A stretch of 45,316 nt of DNA from JAYVFR01 sp043772945. Its GTDB lineage: Bacteria > Patescibacteriota > JACMRA01. The notes under the pieces are model-generated. The model did no database searches. It saw nothing but the letters and a program-made list of their open reading frames with translations, and had not been told where the DNA came from. Numbering within the stretch: position 1 is the first letter of the stretch; each line of letters starts with the position of its first letter. The translations under genes and the position numbers were made by a program. Location: the NCBI GenBank assembly GCA_043772945.1, contig JAYVFR010000004.1, positions 1 to 45,316 on the forward strand, read 5' to 3'. Positions 8,945 through 17,306 of this stretch are shown in pieces.

Positions 8945-9520
8945 ATGTTACCTTGGGAAGAAGTCAAATCAAAAATTGATATAATAGAAATTTTAGGAAA
9001 CTATATCACTCTTAAATCAAAAGGGTCTAATTATTCGGCTAATTGTCCTTTTCATCAAGAAACAACTCCTAGTTTTATAGTTTCACCCAGCAAACAAATT
9101 TGGCATTGCTTCGGCTGTGGAATGGGTGGAGATGTGTTTGGATTTGTGGCTGAGATTGAAAACACAGATAAAATTACTGCTCTCAAAGAATTAGCCCTGA
9201 AAGCTAATGTTGAAATTCCTGAATACAAAAAAAATAATAATTTAGAAAGCGTTGCTGAAACTTCTGAATTTGAACAAGGATTAAAAGTTTTGGAATGGAG
9301 TAGTCAAATTTATCATCAAATACTGCTTAAATATCTCCAGAATCCAGATCATGAAATCACTAAATATTGTCATAGTAGAGGCCTAACTATTGAAATAATT
9401 AAAAAATTTAAGTTAGGCTATGCTCCTAATAATAATCAAACTTTAATAAAATTTGCTGAGAAATATAATATTAGTAATGACTGGCTCCTTAAAACTAGCC
9501 TCGCTAAGAAACGAGAGTGA
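8945..9520 (+). pseudogene. dnaG: DNA primase DnaG, N-terminal fragment (zinc domain only)
   Basis: 191 residues against the usual 580 or so. The CHC2 zinc-binding domain is intact (Cys34, His37, Cys55, Cys58), followed by the start of the RNA-polymerase domain (YCHSRGLTIEIIKKFKLGYAP). Homology runs to LLKTSLAKKRE, where TGA ends it just before the TOPRIM catalytic core. Beyond the stop, phrases that could be decayed DnaG remain in shifted frames: FRTR near 9546-9560 and IYNCIGNF near 9565-9590, resembling the DRFRNRI...FPI...G region. That favours a decaying pseudogene over a clean split. DnaG is essential, so an intact copy is expected elsewhere if the assembly is right. Confidence 0.85.
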
Positions 9521-9592
9521 GATTGTAGACTAAATTAAAACATTTTTAGAACTCGGAAATAATATTTACAATTGTATTGGTAATTTCAAAAG

Positions 9593-10084
9593 TTAGTTAT
9601 AGCTAACATATTGATACTCGTGGCACGCTATTTTTTTTAATTCATCTGTATTGTTTACTAAATACTGATTTTTTGACTTTAAAATAATAATATTTTGCAG
9701 ATTAAAAATATCTAGAATGTCTACAAACTCCTGAATATATTTATTCAAATCTAAAATATTAACTTTAAATTGAATCAATTTTAAATGTTCATCCTCAAAA
9801 TCGGCAGTAATTCCATTCAACTCTAAATCTCCTCAATATTTTACATTTTTTAACTCAATTGGAATAAAATTAAGTGTGTGAATTGCATATTCATTTGTCC
9901 AGTTTTTTTCTTTTGGTAGGAGGCAAACAACAATACTAATAAATCTATCTTTTTTGATTTCGTGTGGTATCAAATTAATTGAATCAAAGAAGTTATCATC
10001 GTTTATTTGCTGATTAACAAATTTATTGTTTGTACAGTAAATTTCTATTTGGTTGCTAATGGATTGATTAAATACTTTTTGCAT
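9593..10084 (-). pseudogene. Hypothetical protein interrupted by one in-frame TGA
   Basis: Two open stretches, 83 codons (10084-9836) and about 79 codons (9832-9593), lie in the same frame, separated by a single TGA at 9833-9835. Read through, the protein would be about 163 residues (NVKY-stop-GDLELNG at the join). I do not recognise it. The composition is Asn/Ile/Lys-rich, like the host. Either a recent nonsense mutation split one gene, or the second half is re-initiated: TTG at 9820 follows a GAGGAGA stretch that would be one of the few good Shine-Dalgarno sites here. TGA is a normal stop elsewhere in the window, so recoding is unlikely. Confidence 0.5.
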
Positions 10085-10127
10085 ATTTATGCTCTAGATT
10101 GAAAGTAAATTGTAGAAATAGCAAGTT

Positions 10128-10133
10128 TTGACA
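10128..10133 (+). promoter_or_regulatory. -35 box of the RluA-family gene
   Basis: Perfect TTGACA beginning 39 nt before ATG 10167. The longest open frame starts at the TTG of this box, but the promoter position argues for the internal ATG. A TTTGAA/TTGAAT sequence lies 17-18 bp downstream as a weak -10. Confidence 0.55.
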
Positions 10134-10166
10134 ACTAGTGGTGTTTTAAATTTGAATAAGAGAATT

Positions 10167-11267
10167 ATGTTTGAAAACCAAAAGAATCGTAAAGACCGTT
10201 TATACAAGCATCTAATTGAATTAATTAAAAATCAAAAAATTGATTACTCTCAAGCTGAAATTAAATCTAATATTTTAAATTATGGGGTTAAACTAAACAA
10301 TAAATTAAATTTTAATCAGTTGGAGTGGATTTATCCAGAGATTGATGAAATTATTTTTAGTCATTGGCCAGCCCGCTCTAAAAGTGATTTTAGTAAAATT
10401 CAAATCGTTTTTGAAGACTCTGATACCTTAGTTATTAACAAACCTAAAGGGCTTGTGGTTGAAACTGGGACAGGGAATTTATATAACAATATTTTACATC
10501 ACTTTAATACTCTTCATAACACCGAGTATTATTCAGTTCACAGGCTTGATAAAGATACAAGCGGCTTGTTAATTCTGGCTAAATCTGAAAAAGCAAGAGA
10601 TTTCTATCAGGATCAGTTTCGGAGTCGAACCGTCAAAAAGAAATATTTGACAGTTGTTGAGGGTGAACTTGCCAAAGTAACTCAAATAACGAGCTATCAA
10701 GTTAAGGATAAAATCAATCCAATTCGCCAAAAATTTTTTTGGTATGAGGAAGATGCACGTAATTATGATTCTAATTATAGATTAGCTCATAGTGTTTTCT
10801 ATCCATTAGTTTATTGTGAGGAGCTAAATTTAACACTTATAGAAGTTCAAATTCATACTGGTAGAATGCATCAAATTCGTTTGCAGCTTGAGTCCCTTGG
10901 TAATGCTGTAAATCAAGACATAGTCTACAACCTAGAGCCTGTTGGTCAGTTACATAGTAGTGTCAAACCTACAATTATTAAAATTGTTTTACAAAAAAAA
11001 CATGGACTTGAGTATAAAAAACAATTAATTAAAGGTGCGGTTGATAACAGTAACATTAGACCTGAGTTAATTGAAATTTTACCAATTGAGCCTGTTAAAA
11101 ATTTTTATAAAAATGAATTTAATAATTTGCGAACTACGATTTTTGGGGATTTGAGTTATGGTTTGATAAGTAATTATTTAAGTTTTAAATTAATGAGTGG
11201 GCAAGATTTTAGCACCAGCATATCAAACTCTGTTACCAAAAATTTAGATAAAAAAAATAACCCGTAA
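10167..11267 (+). CDS. RluA-family RNA pseudouridine synthase
   Basis: Isomerises specific uridines in rRNA or tRNA to pseudouridine. From ATG 10167 the protein has 366 residues: an S4-like RNA-binding N-terminus (about 1-75), then the synthase core with VFEDSDTLVINKPKGLVV and the catalytic motif HRLDKDTSGLLILAKS carrying the catalytic Asp. The motif IHTGRMHQIRLQL is also present. A low-complexity C-terminal extension of about 85 residues goes beyond the core and ends on a hairpin that overlaps the stop codon. Its RNA target cannot be told from sequence. It is monocistronic, with its own promoter 39 nt upstream. Confidence 0.88.
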   Translation: MFENQKNRKDRLYKHLIELIKNQKIDYSQAEIKSNILNYGVKLNNKLNFNQLEWIYPEIDEIIFSHWPARSKSDFSKIQIVFEDSDTLVINKPKGLVVETGTGNLYNNILHHFNTLHNTEYYSVHRLDKDTSGLLILAKSEKARDFYQDQFRSRTVKKKYLTVVEGELAKVTQITSYQVKDKINPIRQKFFWYEEDARNYDSNYRLAHSVFYPLVYCEELNLTLIEVQIHTGRMHQIRLQLESLGNAVNQDIVYNLEPVGQLHSSVKPTIIKIVLQKKHGLEYKKQLIKGAVDNSNIRPELIEILPIEPVKNFYKNEFNNLRTTIFGDLSYGLISNYLSFKLMSGQDFSTSISNSVTKNLDKKNNP

Positions 11268-11276
11268 AAATACGGG
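11250..11276 (-). terminator. Rho-independent terminator for the minus-strand gene at 11324-11593
   Basis: On the minus strand, hairpin CCCGTA-TTTT-TACGGG (11276-11261) is followed by TTATTTTTTTT. It overlaps the 3' end of the RluA-family gene on the other strand, whose TAA stop lies in the stem. Confidence 0.75.
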
Positions 11277-11323
11277 CTTGGTTACAAGGAAATATCAATT
11301 CTTTAAGCTAGACTTATTAGTAA

Positions 11324-11593
11324 TCAATTAATATTATAAAAATGAGAATTCGCGTCATCATTGTTAACAAAATTACATTTAGCAATTCTATTTTCATTAA
11401 CTAGTTTAGTTAGAATTCTTCTAAATTGAGTGCCACTGATTTGAAAATTTAGTTTTTCTTTTAACTGAGTGTGTAAGTCATTCTTTGATAGGAAAGCAGG
11501 TTGCGTATTGATTCGATGGTTTCCTAAAATTGTTAGGATAGCGTTTTCAATCACTACGTTTTGAGCTTGCAGTCTGTCATTATTTTTGTTCAC
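11324..11593 (-). CDS. Small winged-helix-like protein, unknown function
   Basis: 89 residues, not assigned to a family. It starts at GTG with a clear AAGGAGA Shine-Dalgarno 9-10 bases upstream, one of the few in this window. The sequence suggests a helix-rich winged-helix fold: AILTILGNHRI, then LSKNDLHTQLKEKL, then SGTQFRRILTKLVNENRIAKCNF, which resembles a recognition helix followed by a wing. A DNA-binding role is a guess from this pattern. It ends in TGA and is followed by a good terminator. It lies 56 bp downstream of the Cys-rich gene at 11650-12075, so it could be the last gene of that unit. Confidence 0.6.
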   Translation of the reverse strand: MNKNNDRLQAQNVVIENAILTILGNHRINTQPAFLSKNDLHTQLKEKLNFQISGTQFRRILTKLVNENRIAKCNFVNNDDANSHFYNIN

Positions 11594-11649
11594 AATTTTA
11601 GACTCTCCTTAAGGTTTTAGCTTATTTAACCATCTAGAAACCAAATATT

Positions 11650-12075
11650 CTAATCTTTCTTTGTCAAGTAAACATCAGGAAACTTTTCTTCAAATCCTTC
11701 TCTATCTCCATATTTAGCAAATTCTTTTTGGTATTCTCTAGCTTTTATCGGATATTTAGCATCATGCATAATTCCACACCAATAACCTTCGGTTCGTTTA
11801 CAAATTTCTGCAAGGTACGGGAAAACTCCATTAGCATATCCGCAATAAGCACAATTTATTTTATCGAGCGGATTTAAATACTCAAGCTTAGCTCTGTCCC
11901 AGATTCGAATGTATTCGCTTCGTTTAACTTTTTCAAGACCATATATAGGAAAACTAATATGGTGATACATTTCCATGACTAAATCTAAAAATATTGTAGG
12001 AAAGATTGGGAGCCAAATAAATGGAAAGGTTATTAAATGGGGCCAAAAGCGGTTTTTAAGTGTTCTTTGTTTCAT
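11650..12075 (-). CDS. Conserved Cys-rich membrane-associated protein
   Basis: 141 residues. A hydrophobic N-terminal half (about residues 12-36, PHLITFPFIWLPIFPTIFLDLVM) suggests membrane insertion. It is followed by CAYCGYANGVFPY (C-x-x-C) and EICKRTEGYWCGIMH, giving four cysteines that may bind a metal or an iron-sulfur centre. This combination recalls a conserved bacterial hypothetical family, but I know no function for it. It starts 4 bp after the vWA gene stop and is surely translated from the same message, hinting at a joint role at the membrane. Confidence 0.65.
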   Translation of the reverse strand: MKQRTLKNRFWPHLITFPFIWLPIFPTIFLDLVMEMYHHISFPIYGLEKVKRSEYIRIWDRAKLEYLNPLDKINCAYCGYANGVFPYLAEICKRTEGYWCGIMHDAKYPIKAREYQKEFAKYGDREGFEEKFPDVYLTKKD

Positions 12076-12079
12076 AAGT

Positions 12080-13795
12080 CTAAAAATAACTACTAATATT
12101 TTGTAATAGTTTTTGAATATTGTCTGTATCGCCTTGTTGGACTGTGGTTTTTGAGCTTCTCGCTATACTATTTAATACATTCATGTCGGCATCTTGTCCA
12201 TAAGCAACTGGAATAATTATAATCGGATTGCTAGAATTTTGAGATTTTTCTATTGCGCTTGTTACGTCATTTAATTTATTTTTTGAACTTGTATCAGCTC
12301 CATCAGAGAGAATTAAAATTGCTTGAATTTCTGAACTATTAGAGCTATTACTTGCGTTATCAGAGTTTTTAAAGTTATTCATGGCCTCAAGAATTCCATC
12401 ATAGAGAGCTGTTGAACCATCTACTTTTAATTCATTATAACTCGCCTGAATTTTAGGTCTATTAGTTTCAAGGGATTCTGGTGCAATTAGGTTAGAGACG
12501 CTAGTATTAAAGTTTGTTAGACCAACTTGATTTTGACCATTTAATTCATTAGTAAAAGTATCTAGAGCTTTTTTGGCATTTTGAATTTTAGTTCCTTGCA
12601 TAGATCCTGAGGTATCAAGTAAAATTTGGATTTTAGCTTTCTTTTTAGTAAACTGCCAATTGTTTTGAATTTTAGATAAAACTTCTCCGACTGGAATTTT
12701 AAGGGTTTTAAGAGGCTCTTTAGGATTAACTCCAAACTCTGAGTTGAATGGAGTTGGTAAATTATTATGTTTACTTACATCGGCTGGTCTAAAACCTTCT
12801 TTAACTAAATTGTCTTGGATAGAGCTTTCAAGGAAAATATTTTTGAGTTTATCAGTAGCTTCTTTTTTAGCGGAGTCTATTTGGTTACTAACGGCAAGTG
12901 GATAGTTATGAATTAGAGAACCTTCTTCGGGGTAGACCATGACAAGTTTCTGATTTGGCTTAGCTCCTGATTTTGGATTGTTAACGTAAATTAAATCATT
13001 TTCCGCTAGTGGAATTGAGTCAATGTAATCAATCCCTCGGCTCAAATAATCTCTAAAGACAACAGTATTTGCAGAATAATGGCGAATTGTATTTTGGTAA
13101 TTTTTTACGCTTTCTTTTACATTTTCATCATTTACATTTTGAATGCTTAGAGCTTCAGGTAATTTAGAACTATTATAATACTGTGAGATTAGAGCAGAGA
13201 GACCCGTAGTGCTAATTTGTGGATCAGTCATTCCGCCGTAATAATTTGCCCGTGCCAGACTCTGGTCAAGACTTTTCCAACCATTAGGATTGCTAGCAAT
13301 TTGACTTATTTCATTCCAGCTAAACTTATCTTTGTTAAATTTCTGGCGAACTAAATTATATTTAGACTCCCACATTGCAATCCCAACAGGAGAATAGGCA
13401 ATACTATTTAATTTATTTGTATCAAAGAGGTTTTGACTACTCTCATAATTAGCAATTTCAAGCCAAGCCGAGCTAGTTGGTAAATAAATATCAGGCTTAA
13501 TCTGATTACTCACAATTTGCGTTCTAGCTTCTCCTGATGAAATTTTAGTAGCTTTTAACTTGTAATCACTAGATGAATTAAACTTATCAGTTACTTGATT
13601 AATTATTGGTTCAAGTTCAGGCGCGTAAGCTAGACTTATCTCTCCTTTATAGCTCTTTGTTAAGTCACCAATTATTCCTCGAGGAAGAAATTGCCAAATA
13701 ATTAAACCAGCAGCAGTGATTATGAAAATTAAAAATATTCCAGTAGATAAGAAACTACCAAAGCTATTTTTATTAGACGAAATTGGGTTAGCCAT
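12080..13795 (-). CDS. Membrane-anchored solute-binding-like plus vWA domain protein
   Basis: 571 residues from ATG 13795. An N-terminal membrane anchor (about residues 13-35) is followed by a region resembling bacterial extracellular solute-binding proteins (about 50-350, AYAPELEPIINQVTDKFN and onward), then a von Willebrand factor A domain (about 385-560). The vWA domain has an intact metal-binding MIDAS: Asp394-x-Ser-x-Ser in DTSGSM, and LSDGADT later. Such proteins bind ligands at the cell surface; the ligand is unknown. An open frame extends to TTG 13837, but that TTG belongs to a TTGACA promoter box. It forms an operon with the Cys-rich gene 4 bp downstream. Confidence 0.8.
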   Translation of the reverse strand: MANPISSNKNSFGSFLSTGIFLIFIITAAGLIIWQFLPRGIIGDLTKSYKGEISLAYAPELEPIINQVTDKFNSSSDYKLKATKISSGEARTQIVSNQIKPDIYLPTSSAWLEIANYESSQNLFDTNKLNSIAYSPVGIAMWESKYNLVRQKFNKDKFSWNEISQIASNPNGWKSLDQSLARANYYGGMTDPQISTTGLSALISQYYNSSKLPEALSIQNVNDENVKESVKNYQNTIRHYSANTVVFRDYLSRGIDYIDSIPLAENDLIYVNNPKSGAKPNQKLVMVYPEEGSLIHNYPLAVSNQIDSAKKEATDKLKNIFLESSIQDNLVKEGFRPADVSKHNNLPTPFNSEFGVNPKEPLKTLKIPVGEVLSKIQNNWQFTKKKAKIQILLDTSGSMQGTKIQNAKKALDTFTNELNGQNQVGLTNFNTSVSNLIAPESLETNRPKIQASYNELKVDGSTALYDGILEAMNNFKNSDNASNSSNSSEIQAILILSDGADTSSKNKLNDVTSAIEKSQNSSNPIIIIPVAYGQDADMNVLNSIARSSKTTVQQGDTDNIQKLLQNISSYF

Positions 13796-13810
13796 AATTA
13801 TAGAATTATT

Positions 13811-13837
13811 CTTATAGTATGAGAGTAAAATTGTCAA
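13811..13837 (-). promoter_or_regulatory. Promoter of the vWA-domain gene
   Basis: TTGACA (13837-13832), 15-bp spacer, TATAAG (13816-13811). The -35 box starts 42 nt before ATG 13795, so the transcript would have a leader of under ten bases. Confidence 0.65.
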
Positions 13838-13924
13838 AATTTCTTGCCGAAAGCTTTTTTATGTCTTGTTAATTAGCATGGAGGCCTGCAAAATTACACA
13901 CAAAACAAACAGGATTATTTACTG

Positions 13925-14098
13925 ATGATTTTCAAAACCGCAAGTTTCTGGTTACAATTCATCCTGCTTTTTATGGCAGGTACTTCTGGTAGGAATCTTT
14001 CTATTTCAAAAGGATTTCTTGCTGGGACAGTCGTTTTTCTAACTGTGCTTTTCACAGACGATGTTGTTAAATTCTTGGCTAAACTTTTACGAATGTGA
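13925..14098 (+). CDS. Small hydrophobic protein (57 aa), hypothetical
   Basis: The open frame encodes about 57 residues with two hydrophobic stretches (SFWLQFILLFMAG and GFLAGTVVFLTVLF) separated by a short polar loop, and a basic end (KLLRM). No family is recognised. It ends in TGA and is followed 18 bp later by a convincing terminator, which supports it being a transcribed unit. Its ATG overlaps the TGA of a possible 15-codon leader (ATG 13877) as TGATG, the arrangement of translationally coupled genes. Base composition is richer in G and C than the flanks. It is the only coding signal in the roughly 400-bp gap between the vWA gene and rplK. Confidence 0.5.
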   Translation: MIFKTASFWLQFILLFMAGTSGRNLSISKGFLAGTVVFLTVLFTDDVVKFLAKLLRM

Positions 14099-14116
14099 TT
14101 CTTTTATTTTTCACTC

Positions 14117-14157
14117 GATCCCTATTGCAAATCTTTTTGCGTGGGGGTCTTTTTTTT
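14117..14157 (+). terminator. Rho-independent terminator after the 57-aa gene
   Basis: GATCCCTAT/GTGGGGGTC stem with wobble pairs and an inner GCAAA/TTTGC helix after a one-base bulge, loop TCTT, followed by eight T. It points along the plus strand. Confidence 0.75.
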
Positions 14158-14236
14158 GTACTAAATAAACCCCTGAGATATTGTAGGCCCAAGGGTTATA
14201 TTTAGATTTTTTTAATTTGGTTTTTTAAAAACGCAA

Positions 14237-14659
14237 TTATTGAAGTTTGACACCCATACTTTTAGCGGTTCCCAAAACCATTGGAATAGCTTTTTCTACT
14301 GTGTAGCAATTCAAATCTTCCATTTTACGAGTTGCAATTTCTGTAACCTGCTCCATTGTTAGAGTTCCAACTTTCACTTTACCAGCGTCTTTTGATCCTA
14401 ATGGGATTTTAAGCGCTTGTTTAATGAGCTCGCTTACCGCTGGAGTCTTTAAAACGTATTCAAAAGAACGATCATCATAAATAGTTACGACCACGGGTAC
14501 ACTTCCTGTCATTGAAGCTGTTTGATTATTAAAATCCTTACAAAACTGCATCAAGTTAATACCTTGAGGTCCTAATGTTGATCCAACTGGAGGCACTGGT
14601 TTCGCGTTTCCTGCTGTGATTACAAGCTTAATTACTGCTTTGATTTTTTTTGCTGCCAT
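14237..14659 (-). CDS. rplK: Ribosomal protein L11
   Basis: 140 residues, full length. L11 binds 23S rRNA at the GTPase-associated centre. VITAGNAKPVPPVGSTLGPQGINLMQFCKDFN is the family N-terminus, and the C-terminal RNA-binding domain includes the GTAKSMGV end. The usual partner L1 (rplA) is not downstream; the gene stands alone, whereas rplK-rplA is a common pair. A TTGACA lies at 14759-14754, 100 nt upstream of the start, leaving a leader of roughly 65 nt if it is used. That is longer than in most genes here, perhaps space for regulation. Confidence 0.97.
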   Translation of the reverse strand: MAAKKIKAVIKLVITAGNAKPVPPVGSTLGPQGINLMQFCKDFNNQTASMTGSVPVVVTIYDDRSFEYVLKTPAVSELIKQALKIPLGSKDAGKVKVGTLTMEQVTEIATRKMEDLNCYTVEKAIPMVLGTAKSMGVKLQ

Positions 14660-14784
14660 ATAAATATATTGAAATAAAATTAATTTTAAAAATGTGAGTT
14701 AAGATTTAGAAGCTAGCGTAACTGGTAATAGAACTATTTATATATTCTCTTCTTGTCAAAAGTTTATTTAAAGCTTTTTTGTGA

Positions 14785-14812
14785 TAAAAAAACCTAGTTA
14801 TTACAACTAGGT
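14785..14812 (-). terminator. Terminator of the DUF4230-like gene
   Basis: On the minus strand, hairpin ACCTAGTT-GTAAT-AACTAGGT is followed by seven T. It lies 34 bp after the stop of the gene at 14847-15800. Confidence 0.88.
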
Positions 14813-14846
14813 GGTTACCAAAATTTCAAAAAAATTGATTAGTCGG

Positions 14847-15800
14847 TTATGGTTGTTTAGGGTTAGTATCGCTTTGAGTTGATCTCAAACTAGTGCTGGA
14901 CACAGAGGGAACGATAGAAACTACGGCTTTTTCACTGTTTCCAAAAAGAGCTCGTTTGATTTGAGAGTTTAAGCCTGCGCTTGTAAGGTCAGAAAGTCCA
15001 AAAGGATTGAACACGGAATTTATACCTTTTTGGGTGTAGTATCCGCTGATAATCTGAGTTGGGGAGTCGACAATTATGCTGATTTCTGTGTTCTCGGGAA
15101 CAATAGGTGTTAGTAGTTGTTTTAGCGAATTTTTCCCTGCTTTATTAGTTATTTTATCAACAGTTTCTAGACTCGTAGCTTTATTTCTAAAAAATAAGTC
15201 GTAGAAATAAGAATCATTTTCACGTTTTGAGAGTGTTTGCAGAACACTTAGTTTAATTCTATCAGCTTCGCTAATTGTTCCATTATTACTCGCTTCGGTT
15301 TGCCAAGCTAAAGGTGACATTAGAATGGCTGGTGCAGGTAGAATGACAAGTAGCTTAGCGTTTTCTTGTTTGATTATGACTTTACTAAGGTCAAAAACAA
15401 CATGGCCACTAATTTCAACTTTATTTTCAAAACTAATTTGTCCACTATTTGGGGAGCCAACAAATGGTAAATCTTTCCAAAAGTCTTTGTTCGATCCGTT
15501 AACTAAAGTATTTACCCTAATTGTTCCAGAGAGTTCCATAACTTTTAACTCGGAAACTTTTTTTAGTTTTGCTTTAATCAAGTTGATGTTAATTTCTGCT
15601 TCGGGGATTTTAGGATCTCCTCCTGTTGAGATATTATTAACTATTCCACTAAGGGTTTTTTGAGCTTTAATAAGAGGGTCTTGAAGAGCTAAAACTACAT
15701 CTCTTGTTTTCTGATAAGTTTGGTAGGCTGGATTTCCAACATAGTAAATTAGAAAAACGACAACTGAAAGTTTGATGAAACCACTAATAAGCTTAAACAT
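14847..15800 (-). CDS. Membrane-anchored DUF4230-like protein
   Basis: 317 residues with an N-terminal membrane segment (about 5-23) and an extracytoplasmic remainder. The central region (KVMELSGTIRVNT, ISGHVVFDLSKVIIKQENAKLLVILPAPAILMS) resembles DUF4230 proteins, whose function is unknown. The tail is Ser/Thr-rich. The start has the strongest Shine-Dalgarno in the window, GGAGGT six bases before ATG, in contrast to its neighbours. It is transcribed divergently from uvrB across 126 bp and ends in a strong terminator, so it is a single-gene unit. The DUF assignment is from memory of the pattern and could be wrong. Confidence 0.5.
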   Translation of the reverse strand: MFKLISGFIKLSVVVFLIYYVGNPAYQTYQKTRDVVLALQDPLIKAQKTLSGIVNNISTGGDPKIPEAEININLIKAKLKKVSELKVMELSGTIRVNTLVNGSNKDFWKDLPFVGSPNSGQISFENKVEISGHVVFDLSKVIIKQENAKLLVILPAPAILMSPLAWQTEASNNGTISEADRIKLSVLQTLSKRENDSYFYDLFFRNKATSLETVDKITNKAGKNSLKQLLTPIVPENTEISIIVDSPTQIISGYYTQKGINSVFNPFGLSDLTSAGLNSQIKRALFGNSEKAVVSIVPSVSSTSLRSTQSDTNPKQP

Positions 15801-15887
15801 TTTTGACCTCCACGATCAATTTTTTTGTGAAATATTTTGAAATGTCCTCCCACAGAACCGCACAGTTTCTTAGCTTTGACAAGTACT

Positions 15888-15917
15888 TTGACAAAGTTTT
15901 TTACTTAATACTATATT
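15888..15917 (+). promoter_or_regulatory. Promoter of uvrB
   Basis: TTGACA (15888-15893), 18-bp spacer, TATATT (15912-15917), then ATG at 15927, only 9 bases after the -10 box. A second TTGACA lies 12 bp upstream (15876-15881). The transcript must be nearly leaderless. Confidence 0.8.
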
Positions 15918-15926
15918 TACTCTAAT

Positions 15927-17207
15927 ATGCCGACATCTGACTCTTTAGAAACTAAATTAAAATCTCAAAAAGTTAGCACTCAAACATCTAATTTATTTAA
16001 GCTTAGATCACGATACGATCCGAAGGGGGATCAGCCACGCGTTATTGAGGAAATGAAAGAAAGTATTTCTAGTGGTAATCGAGAGCAGACAATTATGGGA
16101 GTTACAGGGTGCGGAAAGACATTTATTATGGCAAGCTTGATTAATGAGTTGCAAAGGCCTGCTTTAATTATTGCACACAATAAGACATTGGCAGCTCAAC
16201 TTGCTGAAGAGTTTAAGAGGTTTTTTCCTGAGAATGCAGTTCATTACTTTGTTAGTTATTATGATTATTACCAGCCAGAAAGTTATATTCCTAAATCTGA
16301 TACTTTTATTGAGAAGCAAACTCAAATTAATGAGGAGATTGAAAGGCTTAGAAACGCTTCTACTCAGGCTCTTTTAACTAGGCGTGATACAATTATTGTA
16401 GCTTCAGTTAGTTGTATTTATGGTTTGGGAAATCCAGAAGATTATCAATCACTTAAAATTCATTTAAAAGTAGGCGAAAACTACAACATCTCAAAGTTGG
16501 CTCGTAGGCTTGCAGATATGCAATTCGTTAGAACTAATATGGATTTAAAGCGAGGTTACTTTAGGATTAGAGGTGAGGTCCTAGAAGTTTATCCGACCAA
16601 TGAGGACAATGTTGGGATGCGTTTTGTTTTTTGGGGGGACGAGCTTGAGACCGTGGAGAGTTTTAACGTTTTAACTAATCAAAAAATAGAGAGCGCTAAT
16701 GAATACAGCATTTTTCCTGCTAAACAATATGTAACAACTCAAGAAAAGATTCATCGAGCGGTAGAAAGTATAGAAAAAGATATGAGAGCTAGAGTAAAAG
16801 AACTTGAGGAAGAAGGCAATTTGCTATCAGCTCAAAGGCTCTTGCAAAGGACACTTAACGATGTGGAAATGCTTTTAAATCTTGGATTTTGTGCGGGAAT
16901 TGAGAATTACTCTAATTACTTTGACGGGAGGGCTGATGGTGAGCCTCCTACAACGCTGCTTGATTATTTCCCAAGTGATGTTTTAACTTTCGTGGATGAG
17001 AGTCATATAACCCTTCCTCAAATTGGAGCAATGTATGCAGGGGATAAAAGCCGTAAAGACACGCTTATTCAATACGGTTTTAGATTACCAAGTGCGCTAA
17101 ATAATAGACCTCTAAAACGCAAAGAATTTTTAAACAAAAGCGGACAAATGGTTTATGTCTCAGCAACACCTGGAAATTTCGAGCTTGGGTTTGGAGAGTT
17201 TAAATAA
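15927..17207 (+). pseudogene. uvrB: UvrABC subunit B, N-terminal fragment
   Basis: 426 residues against the usual 650-670. UvrB is the damage-verifying ATPase of nucleotide excision repair. The P-loop GVTGCGKT (58-65), the beta-hairpin HYFVSYYDYYQPESYIPK, the UvrA-binding region and DESH are all present. Homology ends at VSATPGNFEL, the end of the first helicase lobe, followed by six unrelated residues and TAA. The second helicase lobe (motifs IV-VI) and the C-terminal UvrC-binding UVR motif are missing, so ATP hydrolysis and incision should fail. I found no remnants after the stop in any frame. The promoter is intact. A decayed gene, a split gene with its other half elsewhere, or an assembly break could explain this. 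Confidence 0.88.
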
Positions 17208-17306
17208 AATCGGTTTGGTATAGAGAGCCTCCTTTACAAAATTTGTTTTTTTCCTTTAGGATGTATCTGTGTTTAATTAACTTTATTTTCAACTTTATTA
17301 TTTAAT

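Noticed and set aside
8945..10084. UGA recoded as Gly or Trp, which would join the broken frames
   Set aside because: TGA ends dnaG, the MFS gene, fic, the winged-helix gene and the 34677 gene without family-like sequence continuing in frame, and no intact core gene contains an internal TGA.
15927..17207. Split intein at the ends of the uvrB and dnaG fragments
   Set aside because: No Cys/Ser at the break followed by intein blocks; only 6 extra residues in UvrB and none in DnaG.
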